From: Callorhinus ursinus
Lineage: Eukaryota > Chordata > Mammalia > Carnivora > Otariidae
Reading direction: 5' to 3'
DNA length: 64,000 nucleotides
NCBI RefSeq assembly: GCF_003265705.1
Contig: NW_020313056.1
Span: 9,246,188 to 9,310,187, forward strand
Both the position numbers and the translations under genes were made by a program. Shown piece after piece: positions 1-12,300 of the stretch; the first letter of the stretch is position 1; the number at the start of each line of letters is the position of its first letter. The notes beneath the pieces were generated by a model, which saw only the letters and a program-made list of their open reading frames with translations, was not told the origin of the DNA and searched no databases.

Positions 1-227
1 AAGCATAGTTTTTGTCACAGAATGCTGTTCAATGCTAGTCAATGATATATATATATATATCTTTTGGTGTTTATAGAAACAACAAAAAATGAGGGTGAAG
101 GGATAAATTGCCAAGATAATGATCAGGCCTTTTAAACCGTGGCCGTAAAAAATGTTCAAGGTCCGAGTGACATACTGTAGTCAACATCAGGTACCGTGAA
201 TTGAGAGCTCACAATTTTCATTTGTAG

Positions 228-384
228 GTGTTTACAGTACAGCTAACACTTGGAGATCAGCACTGGGAAGCTGAAGGAACTAGTATTAAAAAAGCCCAGC
301 ACACAGCTGCTGCCAAAGCTTTGGAAGGAACAAAATTTCCTAAACCCATAGTCCGCCCTTTTCGTAGCGAAGGAAGGAATCCAG
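228..384 (+). CDS. STAU1: STAU1 exon coding the C-terminal half of dsRBD1 (alternative)
   Basis: The frame opens V-F-T-V-Q-L-T-L-G and carries the beta strands and last helix of a dsRBD, including [14 protein letters not shown]. It aligns with the STAU2 exon that begins MFSVQLSLGEQ and ends NNNPG. The acceptor is TTTGTAG at 221-227 and the donor is CCAG|GTATTA. The exon is 157 nt, with phase 0 at the start and phase 1 at the end. The last base g joins 'aa' of the exon at 2340 to make the Glu before SITPTVELN. The third basic residue of the usual KKxAK patch is His here, so RNA binding is probably weak. The N-terminal half of dsRBD1 must be in an exon upstream of the window. The common human 63- and 55-kDa products do not contain this segment, so it is alternatively used or mostly untranslated. 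Confidence 0.8.
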
Positions 385-3300
385 GTATTATGCGTGGGCC
401 AAGACAGGTTCCTTTCAAAAGTGTGTTTAGAGGTACCCATTCAGTATGTGTATGAATTCTTTCTTAACTAACTTGTTGATTTTGAAAGCACAGTTTCTAC
501 ACTACCAGTGGCAAATGCTTACCTTTTCAGAATCCCTAACCGTACTCTAAATCTGAAGCATTGGTTCCCAATCTCTGGTCCCGTGACTCCTGAGGATCTG
601 CAAAGAAGGTCCTGAGAGGTGGGGGGTGTCACCAAACAATTTCCAAGGTTTCAGAAAAGCTTAGAGAAAATACCTTTTGTTCCTCAATAAGGTGGTACAG
701 ATTGCCAAAAATGTAGGCCTTAGCTGGAATCACTTCAACCCAGTGTGGAAATACCAGTTATAACACATTGATCAGAAACCCTGATTGTCTCCTGATCATT
801 AAACAGAATGAGAAAATAAATATTTATCGCTTAAATACTATTAGTAGACAATATCTCTTCAAACAAGGGACCCATGGAGAAGGGAGAAGACTAATAGAGA
901 AGAGCATCTGGTAAAAGCTTGGGGACCACTGACCTGCCACGGTGGGTGGAAGTGGCTCCGTTGTAGCCACGTTACCTGTCAACGCACACAAAGCCATCCC
1001 AGTCCCTTTGTACACAGGAAGAAATCCGAGGGATCTCGGCCACACCTTTCTTGTTGCTCTTAATTTCTTTGTGGTGTTTCAGATTCATTCTCTACTGCAG
1101 GTAGATTTTCTGGGTCAGAACTGCTCTGAAGATGATTCAGTTTATATTAAAATGCAACTGTATGAATCATATAAAAAATAAAATTCTCATGTTAGGAAGA
1201 GAGAAGCTGGTTACTTCTGTGACCCTCTGATTTTGCAAACCCAAAGATATTCTTATAGATTTGATTCATGCACTAAATTTAGTTGAACCAGTTATAGTAC
1301 AGAATCAAGTCATTTTTTATTTTCCTCTGCATACATAAAATGCCTAAAGAGGCATTTTTAAGTGGATTTTTGTGTGCCTTTAAGTTGAACTTTGCCATTG
1401 CTAGTGTTGTTCTGTGTTTGATGTGGAAGTGTTGTTTTCACATGTGATTGTGCACTGACACTACTCTTTCCAGCCTGATTTTCCTTTTACATTTTACATG
1501 TTTTTAATGGTTTATGAACTGGATGAACTGAGAAAAAAAAATTGGAAAATGAACAGTGTGTATTTTCTATAGTTGATAATTCTGAGATAACTTATACTTT
1601 TGTTTATATGGAAACAGAACTCATTTTCCTAACAAGTATTCTCACAGGTCAAATTCCAATGTAAATATTGAGATTGGAAATATCTGAATATTTTGCCGCC
1701 CTCATCTGACTTCTCCAGATACAATTTACTTGCCTCCTCCTCAGTGATTCCACAGCTTTCTTTATAGCACACATCCTGTTGTATAGTAGTTCTTTGAGAG
1801 TGTTTGTGTTATTTGAATCCTCTGGGGCAAGAATTGTATCGCTTAGCACTGTGCTTTGCATCCACTTAGTACTTAATAAGTGCATCATTCTATGAAATAG
1901 CGTGCATCAACATACTTCTAAGTGTAAGCCAATAACCCAGTAAGTCAGTACAACCAGAGTTATATTGGCTAAGGATTCCCAAACAGTAAAATGATTTGGA
2001 CAGTCACAGGGATTTTTTTAATCATGGAATTTGATGTGTTATTGGAACTGATTTCTAATAACTGGAATGAGTGGCTTTCACTGATAACATCTTGTGCTAG
2101 TTGTTGCCCCTCTAATAGCTCTTACGGTATATTTTGTGCTGTTGACTGTGTATTAATATCTAGAAATCACAGCAGATTCTTGGATTTCCTGACCTGATGC
2201 CTAGCAATGAAGTACTTAGATCCTTTCATGAAATGCATTATGAATCCAATTTAGAAAGCATGCTATTCTTTCTGATTTTAGTGACCGTCATTCTCATGTC
2301 AGAAAACAACCAGTTCTCTGTGTTGATTATGTGTTGCAGAAAGCATAACCCCTACTGTAGAACTAAATGCACTGTGCATGAAACTTGGAAAAAAACCAAT
2401 GTATAAGCCTGTCGACCCTTACTCTCGGATGCAGTCCACCTATAACTACAACATGAGAGGAGGTGCTTATCCCCCAAGGTATGTGTCTGTTTGTTTTAAA
2501 TACAGGTGAAAATATATCTCATTTTTGACATGGAAGAATAAAATCTGTAGATTGTGGGGCACATAATGATTTGGTCATATTTAGGCTTGCCACATGTTGA
2601 AGTCAGTCTTAATTGTGCTGGTACTTTTGGAAGTATGTCTTGATGCTTCTTTAACTCCTGTCGCTAGGGGCGCCTGGGTGGCTCAGATGGTTAAGCGTCC
2701 GCCTTCAGCTCAGGTCATGATTCCCAGGTCCTGGGATCGAGCCCCATGTTCAGCTCCCAGCTCAGCAGGGAGTCTGCTTCTCCCTCTCCCTCTCCCCCTG
2801 CTTGTGCTCTCTCTGTCTCTGTCTGTCTGTCTCTCAAATGAATAAATAAAATCTTTAAAAACAAAACTGTCACTAGCAAGGGCCTGAGCGTATTCCTCAC
2901 TAGCAGTGTGGCTATGCCCTGAGAAAATTTGGTTAAAGATCACCTTTTTAACTGCTTTGTTAATTTGAGCATGATTCCCACAACACCAAGATTCTCAGCA
3001 TCCATAGGTTTTCTTTTCTTTTCTTTTTTTTTTAAGATTTTGTTTATTTATTAGAGAGAGAGAGAGAGAGAGAGAGCACAAGCTCTGGGGGAGGGGCAGA
3101 GGGAGGAGAAGCAGACTCCCTGCTGAGCAGGGAGCCTGACGCAGGGCTCAATCCCAGGACCCTGAGACTATGACCTGAGCCGAAGGCAGACGCTTAGCTG
3201 ACTGAGCCACCCAGGCACCCCTAGATTTGCTAATTATTGCTTATTGGGTACTTTTTGACTTTGCACTTATGTGCTGTGTAATAGCCTTGGAGGACAGGTG

Positions 3301-6300
3301 CAGTAAAATACTAATTGAATTCCGAAAACATCCTGTATTAAAAACCTCCTGTTGGCAGTCCTGAGACATTAGTGGATAGACTGATGATCGGTATGGAAGT
3401 TTTTCTTTCCCTGCCTGACTTGGATGGAGGCAAAGCGATTTAAAAAATGCAGGCTCTGAAATGTAAGAAGCCAGGCTCTGCCAGGCTTGTTGGGGTTTCC
3501 AGAAATGAGGGGCCTTCCTAAAAAAGAAAAAACAAAAAAAACCTTTTGTTAAAAAATTCCCAGCATTTTCTGGAGACAGGCAAGTGTGACTCTCAGATCT
3601 GAGAAAGTAGAGCAAGTTAAGTCGACTACCTCAGCCAAAGGTAGCCAAAGCCTAATTCATTTTAGATTTTGTAAATTCAGGTTAGCATTATAAATTCTCA
3701 TGTAATCTGTAAGCTAGTCTATTCTGTGGAACATAAGGTTGCTTCCTAAATAGTATTTGCTCATCCTGTGTGCCAATTCTAATCCAGCATAAGCCTACGA
3801 AATCTCTGTATATTGATGAGGAGTCCTTAATGGCAAGGAAGCCCTGATGTGGTTTAGGACCCATGATGAAGGAAAGACCCAGAATTTACCGGAGAACATA
3901 CAGGTGACTTAACTGATCTGAGACTGTAACTCTGCTAACCCCCTTTTTACTTTCAGGTACTTTTACCCATTTCCAGTACCACCTTTACTTTATCAAGTTG
4001 AGCTTTCTGTGGGAGGACAGCAGTTTAATGGGAAAGGCAAGACGAGGCAGGCTGCGAAACACGACGCCGCTGCGAAAGCTTTGCGGACCCTGCAGAGCGA
4101 GCCCCCGCCCGAGAGGCTGGAGGGGAGGCGGCCAGGCGAGCAGGTGGGTGCGGAGCGGTGTCCTCTTGGGGTCTTTTTCTGAGAAGATGCATTGAGAGCT
4201 GTCCATAATGTTTGTTATTTGGTAGCTTACACGAGTCTATGCTCTGTGGCTTTCTGGCCTTGCCCCCCCCACCCCCTTAAAAAATGTTTTAGTAAGAAAG
4301 ATGCCTTCTTTTTTCCTCTGTGGTATAGTTTTGAGTGAACATGGTAGAAAGATTGTGACTCAGTTGAATTGTGAAGTACATGCATTGATGAATTCTTCGG
4401 TGCAAAAGATAATGCTTGTTGGGATCTACTGCAACTTATGGTACCAGCTTGGAGAATTTTCCTAAAGCCATTTTTTGACCAGCTACTCTATTATGTTGAA
4501 GTGCCGGTTACCTATTGCCGCATAACAAACCATTACAAAACCTAGTGGCTTAACCACCTCTAGGCATTTATTTTGCTCACATATCTGCAATTTAGGCAGG
4601 GCTTGGCATGGGAGCTGGTCTCTGCTCCACATAGCTTTGGCTAAGGTAGTTCCTCAGGAGCCAGAGGATCCATTTTCAAGATGGCTGCTCCCTCACATGG
4701 CTGGAAGTTGGTGCTGGCTGTTGGCTGAGAGCTCAGCCGGGGTTCTGGCCCGAGCACCTCCGTCCCTCTTAGTTATCCTATACAGAGACTGCTTCCCCAT
4801 CCTCATGGTATGGTGCTGGCTTCCAAGAGTGAGTATCCTAGAAGACAGGAAAGGAAGCAGCTTCCAGTTTCTTAAGGGCTAGGCCCAGAAATCCCCACAG
4901 CATTGCTTCTGCTGTATTCTACAGGTCAAGCAGGCACAGAGCCCAGATTCAAAAGGAGGAAATACAGAACCTCCCTTTTTATTAATAGGTAAAATTCACA
5001 CAACATAAATTCACAATTTTAACTGTTTTAGGTGTACAGTTCAGTTGCTTTTAGTACATTGACAATGTTAACCCCACTTCTGGATGAGAAGAGTGTCAAA
5101 GAATTTGCGGGCCACGTTTTAAAAATCTCATGGTAGGAATAGGTTTTTAACTCCTTGCAACTAAATAGGAACATAGGTCTTAGGAAGTCAGTGACTGTTT
5201 TTCGTTATGGTGTGTTTCCATTTTCCAGTGTAATCACACATTTTAAAACAGATGATGTGTTTCCAGGGTCCAGTGAGGACCAAATAAAAGAAGGGACTGT
5301 AATTTAGAAGAGGGGGATTTCATGAAGTTAAAGGGATGAGCTTCTTACTGGTGAGTTTTGTTAGAGGCAGTAGGTAGTGTAATCTGAGTCATTTTGGAGG
5401 TTTTGCATTTTTTTACTTCAGTTTGGTGCTAATGTAATTGGAGTCAGATGGGGTAGTTATTTCTCAGTTTTTTGTAGCCAGCAGTTGTTAAATGATCGCT
5501 GAACACTGGTATGTGGGCTGTCTGCTTCAGAACCACTTGAGAAGTTTAAAAAAAAAATTCCTTGGTCCAACCCACACGATTCTAATAGGAGTCTGTCTTT
5601 TGCTTATCGTTATCTTTTTTTTTTCTCTTTTGCTTTTTAAATGTGCTCTTGGAGTAGCTCTAAAGCTCGATCAGGGTTTGGGAACCCCTGGTCCTAAGTA
5701 TTATCAGTGCTTCCCCCTCAGGCAGCTGCTCTACTTTGAATCCTGCTTGGGAGTGCTCCCCGTATTGTTGAAAAGGGCAGGTGCCCATTGGTGTCTCCAG
5801 TCTGACCCCATGGCCCTGGAGCAGCGTGGTCGGCTCCAGTCTGAGGGCAGAGGCTGGAGTGGACTTGCTCTCCTGAGCTGAGTTCACATGCTCATCTGCC
5901 ATCTGTACAGAGCTTTGCTGAGAGTAATGTTAAATCTCCTCGTGCCCCTGTTCTAGTTCTGTATGGTTTGAAATAGAGACCATGCCCTTCACAAATGGCT
6001 GAGACTGGCTTAACCAGTGCTGCAGAAATAAGAATCATTGAGTCGAATAAGACTTTCTTTGAGATAATAAATGAAACACTTAGCCTCCTGCCTCAGTGAG
6101 CTGCCCTTTGATTTACCAGGCCTCCTGGGTAGGTGGGTAGTAGGATGCAAAGAGAGAGACATTTTTATTTTTTAATTAATTTTAAGAGAGAGAGTGCACA
6201 GGTGAGTGGGGAGGGGCAGGGGGAAAAGGAGAGAGAGAAAATCCCAAGCAGGCTTCACACCTAATGCGGAGCCCAACTCGGGGCTCAATCTCAGGACTCT

Positions 6301-9300
6301 GAGATCATGACCTGAGCTGAAATCAAGAGTTGGAGCCCCAGGTGTCCCAGGAGGGACATTTTTAGAAGATATCTTTACCTTTTTTTACTTAAAGTTAAAC
6401 ACATGTGAACTGTAAAAATTTTAAAAACGTTTTGGTGGATGTCAGTGCATATATAAGTAAATACGTGCACCGGTCTGTTTAACAGAAGTGGGGTGATATC
6501 ATATGGTAACCACTTTTTTTCACTCAACCGCTTATCATGAATACATTGTCATGCCATTTACTTATAATTCCTTGGAGGACTCAAATTCAACTGGCATCTA
6601 AGCAGTTTTTAATAGCTACAAAGTGTTTCACTGAACATAGCAGTTTATTTTTTCAACAGAGCCTTAGTTATTTGGGTTGTTTATAAAGTGTTTCCTTTTA
6701 GAAAATAGGTAGTGAAGAACATTGTTGTAGTTAAATCTTTGTGCTTGTCTGTGACTTTTTATGAGCCATGGACCTGGACTGGAATTGCATGGCAAGTGTA
6801 TATGGCCAAGTTCCCCACTAGAAAGATGGTACCATTGTAGACCTCTGCCAACAGGGTGTGAGCAGCATGTTTGCCCCTGGCCTGCCAGGATTGGAAATTA
6901 TAATTTTAAACAAACTGTTCATTTTGCTTTTGACGATTTGTAGGGCATGTGATTGGTGGATCAATTCATCTTCTTTAGAACATGGCCAATAAAGACAGCA
7001 ATTTCTGCCTATAAGGCAGGTATAGTCTGGTCCCTTGACGATAGGCATCATGCTAGGCCCTGAGGAAAAACCACAGCCCTTTCCCTTCCCTGGTGGAGTT
7101 TCATTGAACAGCTGACAGATGTTAATGTTAGAATCATCAGAGTGCAGTGAGTGCTAGGGTGGGAAGTAGCAAGTATTATGAGAGCATCAGATGTCTATTT
7201 ATTTATTTGAGAGAGAGAGAGAGAGAGAGAGCACGAACAGGAGGGACAGAGCAAGAGGGAGAGAGCATTTCAAGCGGACTCCCTGCTTAGTGTGGAGCCC
7301 AAGGTGGGGCTCAATCCTATGACCCTGAGATCATGACCTGAGCCGAGACCAGGAGTCGGACACTTAACCGACTGCACCACCCAGGCACCCAGCTGTCTCC
7401 GTTGGAGGGAAGTGAGGGTGATGCATTTAGAGATGTCCTTTCTGGGGAAGTGGCGTTAAAGCAGAGACCAGACAGAAACAGAAGAGTGGGAGCAGCTTGT
7501 GTAAAGGTCCTGCGTTGGGAATGTGCCTTTTGTTTTTGGGGTTTTTTTTGTTTTTGTTTTTGTTTTTAAATCTAATGTTTGTGGTAATAAAGGATGACTT
7601 ATTCAGTGTCTGAGCTGCTAGGAGCAAGATGGCTAATAGCTACAGTATTTGTAATAGACGAAACAGGAGCTATCTTATGTCCACTAGTAGGGAAGTGGTT
7701 AAATAAACAGCTACATTTGTCGGAGAGAGGCCCAGGGTGTGGTAGATCTGTACACATAGGCATGAAAGGAGGTACATAATGTAAGGGGTGGGGGGCGATC
7801 AAGAACCAGAGCTGTAGTTTTGTAGATAGTGTGATCCTGTTTGTGTTTAAGTAAATAAAAGTGCCAACTGTGTGTATGTATGTATGCATATGTATATGTT
7901 TGTTTGCACGTAGTTTCTGTCTTGAAGGCTGTATGAAGCTTTAAAAGTAGTTTTTGCTTGGTGGTAGTGGTAGGAGACAGACTTTTTAAAAAAATTGTAC
8001 TGTCTGAAGGGTTTTTTTAATACTAGTGTAAAAATAAATACATGGAGCTCTTCTGGTCTTGAGTCTTATCTTCACTTGGGCCAGGGCTTAAACTAAAATT
8101 GGAGACCTTGATTTTCATTATTCTGTCAGGGTCCGTTAGACCCAATTTTCATTTTTGAGCTTCTTTTTCAAGCTCTGTAAGGAGTGATATTGCATGACTT
8201 GTATTCTTTTCTGGAGATCTTACAAAGAACAAAGAGAAAACGTACTTTTTAAAATAGAATAAAACTCATTCTGTCTTACACTGATCACATAGGTCCTTTG
8301 GACCCTTTTGTAAATCTCCGCCTTAGGGAATCTGAATTTTCCTTTGTCTTGAGACCTTCTGCTCTTTGTCATCTGACATATCATTTCAGCACTCTTTGTA
8401 ATCCATCCCTACACATGCTGAGCAGGACTCAGATAAAAGGACGTGGAATTGCAATGCCGCCCTGGGGTGGCTGCTCTCGTAGTGAGATGACCCGTCGTCC
8501 TTTGCTGGGCCTGCTGCACCGCCCAATGTGGCGTGTCCTTCCAAGGAGATGCAGAAGACTGGAGACAGTGTCTTTTCCCTGTGCGCTTAGCTTTCCTTGA
8601 ACTCAGGTGGGAAGTTAGAATTTTTCTTTGCCTCTAATGGCAAAAAGAAGAAAGTTGACAGAGGAAGACCTTCCCATTATTAGACAAGCAAGAAGATGAA
8701 AGCAGAGGGACGGCAGGGCCCTAGACTCCAGTGGTGATGGTGGGATTGAGAGTTCAAGCGAATCTCAGACTGTGAGTCTTCAGACAGTATCTTAGGTAAG
8801 CTCTCCCAAACTCAAGACTCGGCGAGTGAACAGTGTATTTCTACGGTGTATGGAAAGCAAATGTGTATTCTTTTCTGACCATTCAACAGGAAGGACATCG
8901 TCACACATTATTTTGTGACAAGAATCTGGAACATCCTGTTTTGATTTTTTAAAAAGTATGTGTGACAGCATTCTTTTAATTTTTATCATGTGTGGCCACC
9001 AGAATTTACTTCCCACCACTTACGGTCCACAAAATAAGTGGACAAATGGCAAAAGGTGTGTGTACAAAGGTCAGTAGGAGGATATAGATGATAAGACAAT
9101 GAAAAAACTCATTAGATCCTTCGGGGTTTACAAATCTAAAAATGAAAGCATTTTGTAGTTAGGGAGCAAAGAAAATGGCTGTTCTCTCTTTGATACAGTT
9201 ATGAGTCAGTTTCACAAGTAGTGTGTTCTGATGATACCACTACTAGAAGAGTCAGAAGTCATAATAAGCTAGAGCCCACTGGGGGTGGATTTGAAAAATG

Positions 9301-12300
9301 ACATTGCTACAGGTGGGCTGGGCTCCTGGTTCAGATGTGCTAGCAGATGAGCAGTTAGCTGCATTTAAAGGACTGTGCCCATTTAGGGTACATCAGTGCC
9401 TTCCAGACTACAAACCTGGAATAAAAACTTGGATTTGCTATTTTAATTTATTTTCTTTTCTTTTCTTTTTTTTTTTTAGATTTATTTATTTATTTTAGAG
9501 TGAGCAAGCAGGGGGAGGGGGGAGGGCAAAGGGAGAGAGAGACTCTCAAGCAGACTGCCCGCCCAGTGAGGTGCCCCATGTGGACCTCTGTCCCTTGACC
9601 CTGAGATCATGACCTGAGCCAAACTCAAGAGTCAGATGCCTAACCAACTGAGCCACCCAGGTGCCCTGCTGTTTTAATTTCTTGTTAAAATCTCTAAGGA
9701 AAAGATTCTTACTGTCCTTTTATTCTGTATGTTATTTGTAAAATGACTAAGTATAGAAAAATAGTCTCTTGGAGCCAGATAGTAAACGGTGAGATGACTA
9801 TTTTTTTCTGGCATACTAAGGGTTAAGCATGGTTCAGAGTGTTTATTTCTTTTCTTAATGTTGCCTAGATTTTATTGCTGAACCATACACTATGGAATTG
9901 ATGTTAACAGTAATTCCCACTTCATGAAGGTAAGACTAAGGCTCCACTACACTTTCCCCATTTTACTGGGAATGGTATTTGTGGATTTGTTTTTGACTCA
10001 TTTTGCTGCTTTCCCATTGCAACATTTTGTTCACTCCAGATAATATCAAAATTATGTAAAAGAGCAACATAATCTCACTTCCAAGTAAATGTGTATCTTT
10101 GTTTCCTGTTTTGCATTTTTATTTTACTGGCTGCTTTGTCCCTATTGAAATCCCTTGAGAAACAATTGGCTTAGAGCAGTGAATCTCCACTCTGCTTGTA
10201 AAATCAGCAGGAGTCTTTAAAAAAAAAAAGTACTATAAATAAAATGGATCTTTAAAAGCCCTACCTGAAAAAAATTTAAGTTCCCTCATCTGGAGTAGGA
10301 ATCTAGATAGCATCTGTCCTTGCAAAGCTCCCAAGTGATCCTGATGCTGCTGTGGTTAAGAAACACTGGCTTACAGTTTAGATTTTTGCAGTAGATTGTT
10401 GTTTTCCATCAGACTTATGTGGAAGTTTAATATATAAAATAGGAAAGTAGCATTTGATTAGTATAAACTTCTGAGTTTGAATTTTATAGTATTTTTGAAG
10501 GTAAATCAGTGGAAATGATTTATGTGAATTTTCAAAACACAAAATATACCATATATTGTTTTCGTCCACTAAAAAAAACATGGCTGTGAGAAAGATACAT
10601 TCCCATTTTAAAATCATGATTAAGGCTGCCATGGAAAGGAGAGTGAGGAGAGCTTCGTTGTTTTCCTTAAAAAAATTAAAATTTCATGTCAGTAGTTCTT
10701 AATGTTGGGACATTTGTTAAATCTAGCACAATTGCCTGTTAAATTATTTATCTCTGCTTTTCTGAATGTTTGAAATAGGTCATAATTAAAAGTTAAAACT
10801 AATTGAGCTGGTAAAATGAACAACAGGTTTGAAAATTGGAGTATGTGCATGGTGGCTGAAGTCTTATTTTAGCCTCAGCACCCAGTTTATTTCAAAATTT
10901 TCTGGTTGCATTAACAGTTACTTAGCATCAGAGTGGAGCCTTTGTTTTAACAGCTCATCTGCTTAAAAAAAAAAAAAACCTCTGGCTATCCTTCAAATAA
11001 ACAGCTGTCAAAAACCTTTGTGCACAAAAATAAGTTAACCTTTTAGCATAAGTTAATGTGTTGACAATCTCTAGTGTGTTAATATTTGGTACGAAACATA
11101 CTTTTTTAGTTGCTTTTTGAAGATAAAATAAACATAACATAAAGGTTACCATTATAACCATTTTTGAAGTGCACAGTTCTGCAGCATTGAATATATTCTC
11201 AGTGTTGTGCAACTGTCACTACTATCCATTTCTGGAACTTTTTTTATCTCATTGAAACTCTGTGCACATTAAACAATAACTTCCCCTCCATCCCCCCCCC
11301 CCCCCCCCCCCCCCCCCGCCAACATCTACTTCTGTCTCTATGTATTTACCCATTCTAGATACCTAATATAAGTGGATATTCATCTTCTCTCAGGCTTATT
11401 TCATTTATCATGTTTTCAAGGTCCATCCATGTTGTAGCTATGTGTCAGCATTTCCTTTCTTTTTAAGGCTGAGTAATACTCCATTGTGTGACCATTCCAC
11501 GTTTTGTGTATCCATTCATCTGTTGTTGGATGTTTGGGTTGTTTTCACTTTTTGGCTACTGTGAATAATGCTGCTGTAAACATAGGTGTCTGGGTATCTG
11601 TTTGAGTTCTTTTAAGTTCTTTCGAGTACATATCTGCTGGTGTAATTGCTGGATCATCCTGTAAATCTATGTTTAACTTTTTGAGGAACCACCACACTGT
11701 TTTGCACAGAGGCTGGGCCATTTTATATTCCCACTAGGAATGCCCTGGGATTCCCACTGCTCCATGTGCTTGCTAACACTTGCTGTTTTCTGTGGCCATT
11801 CTTAAGGGGTGCAAAGTGGTGTCTCATTGTGATTTTGACTTGCATTTCCCTAATGATGAGTGATACTGAGCTCATGTACTCGTTAGCCTTCTTTATGTAC
11901 TCATTTCTACCTTCTTAAGAAAATGTCTATTCAAGTCCTTTTCCCATTTTTAAATTGGGTTGGTTGTTGTTGAGTTGTTTATATATTCTGGATATTAATT
12001 CTTCATCAGATCTATGATCTGCACGTGCTTTCTCCTATCTGGGTCGTCTTTACTTTCTTGTGAGCATCTTTTGATGCACAAAAGTGTTTAATTTTGATGC
12101 AATCCAGTTTATCGGCTTTTTCTTTTGTTGCCTCTGTTTTCTGTCTCCTATCCAAGAAGTCACTGGCACATCCAGCATTGTGAAGCTTTTTCCTGATATT
12201 CTGAGTTTTATGATTTTAGCACTTAGGTCTTTGATCCATTTTGAGGTAATTTTTGTATACGGTATAAGGTGTTTTTTTTGTTTTTGTTTGCATGTGGAAA

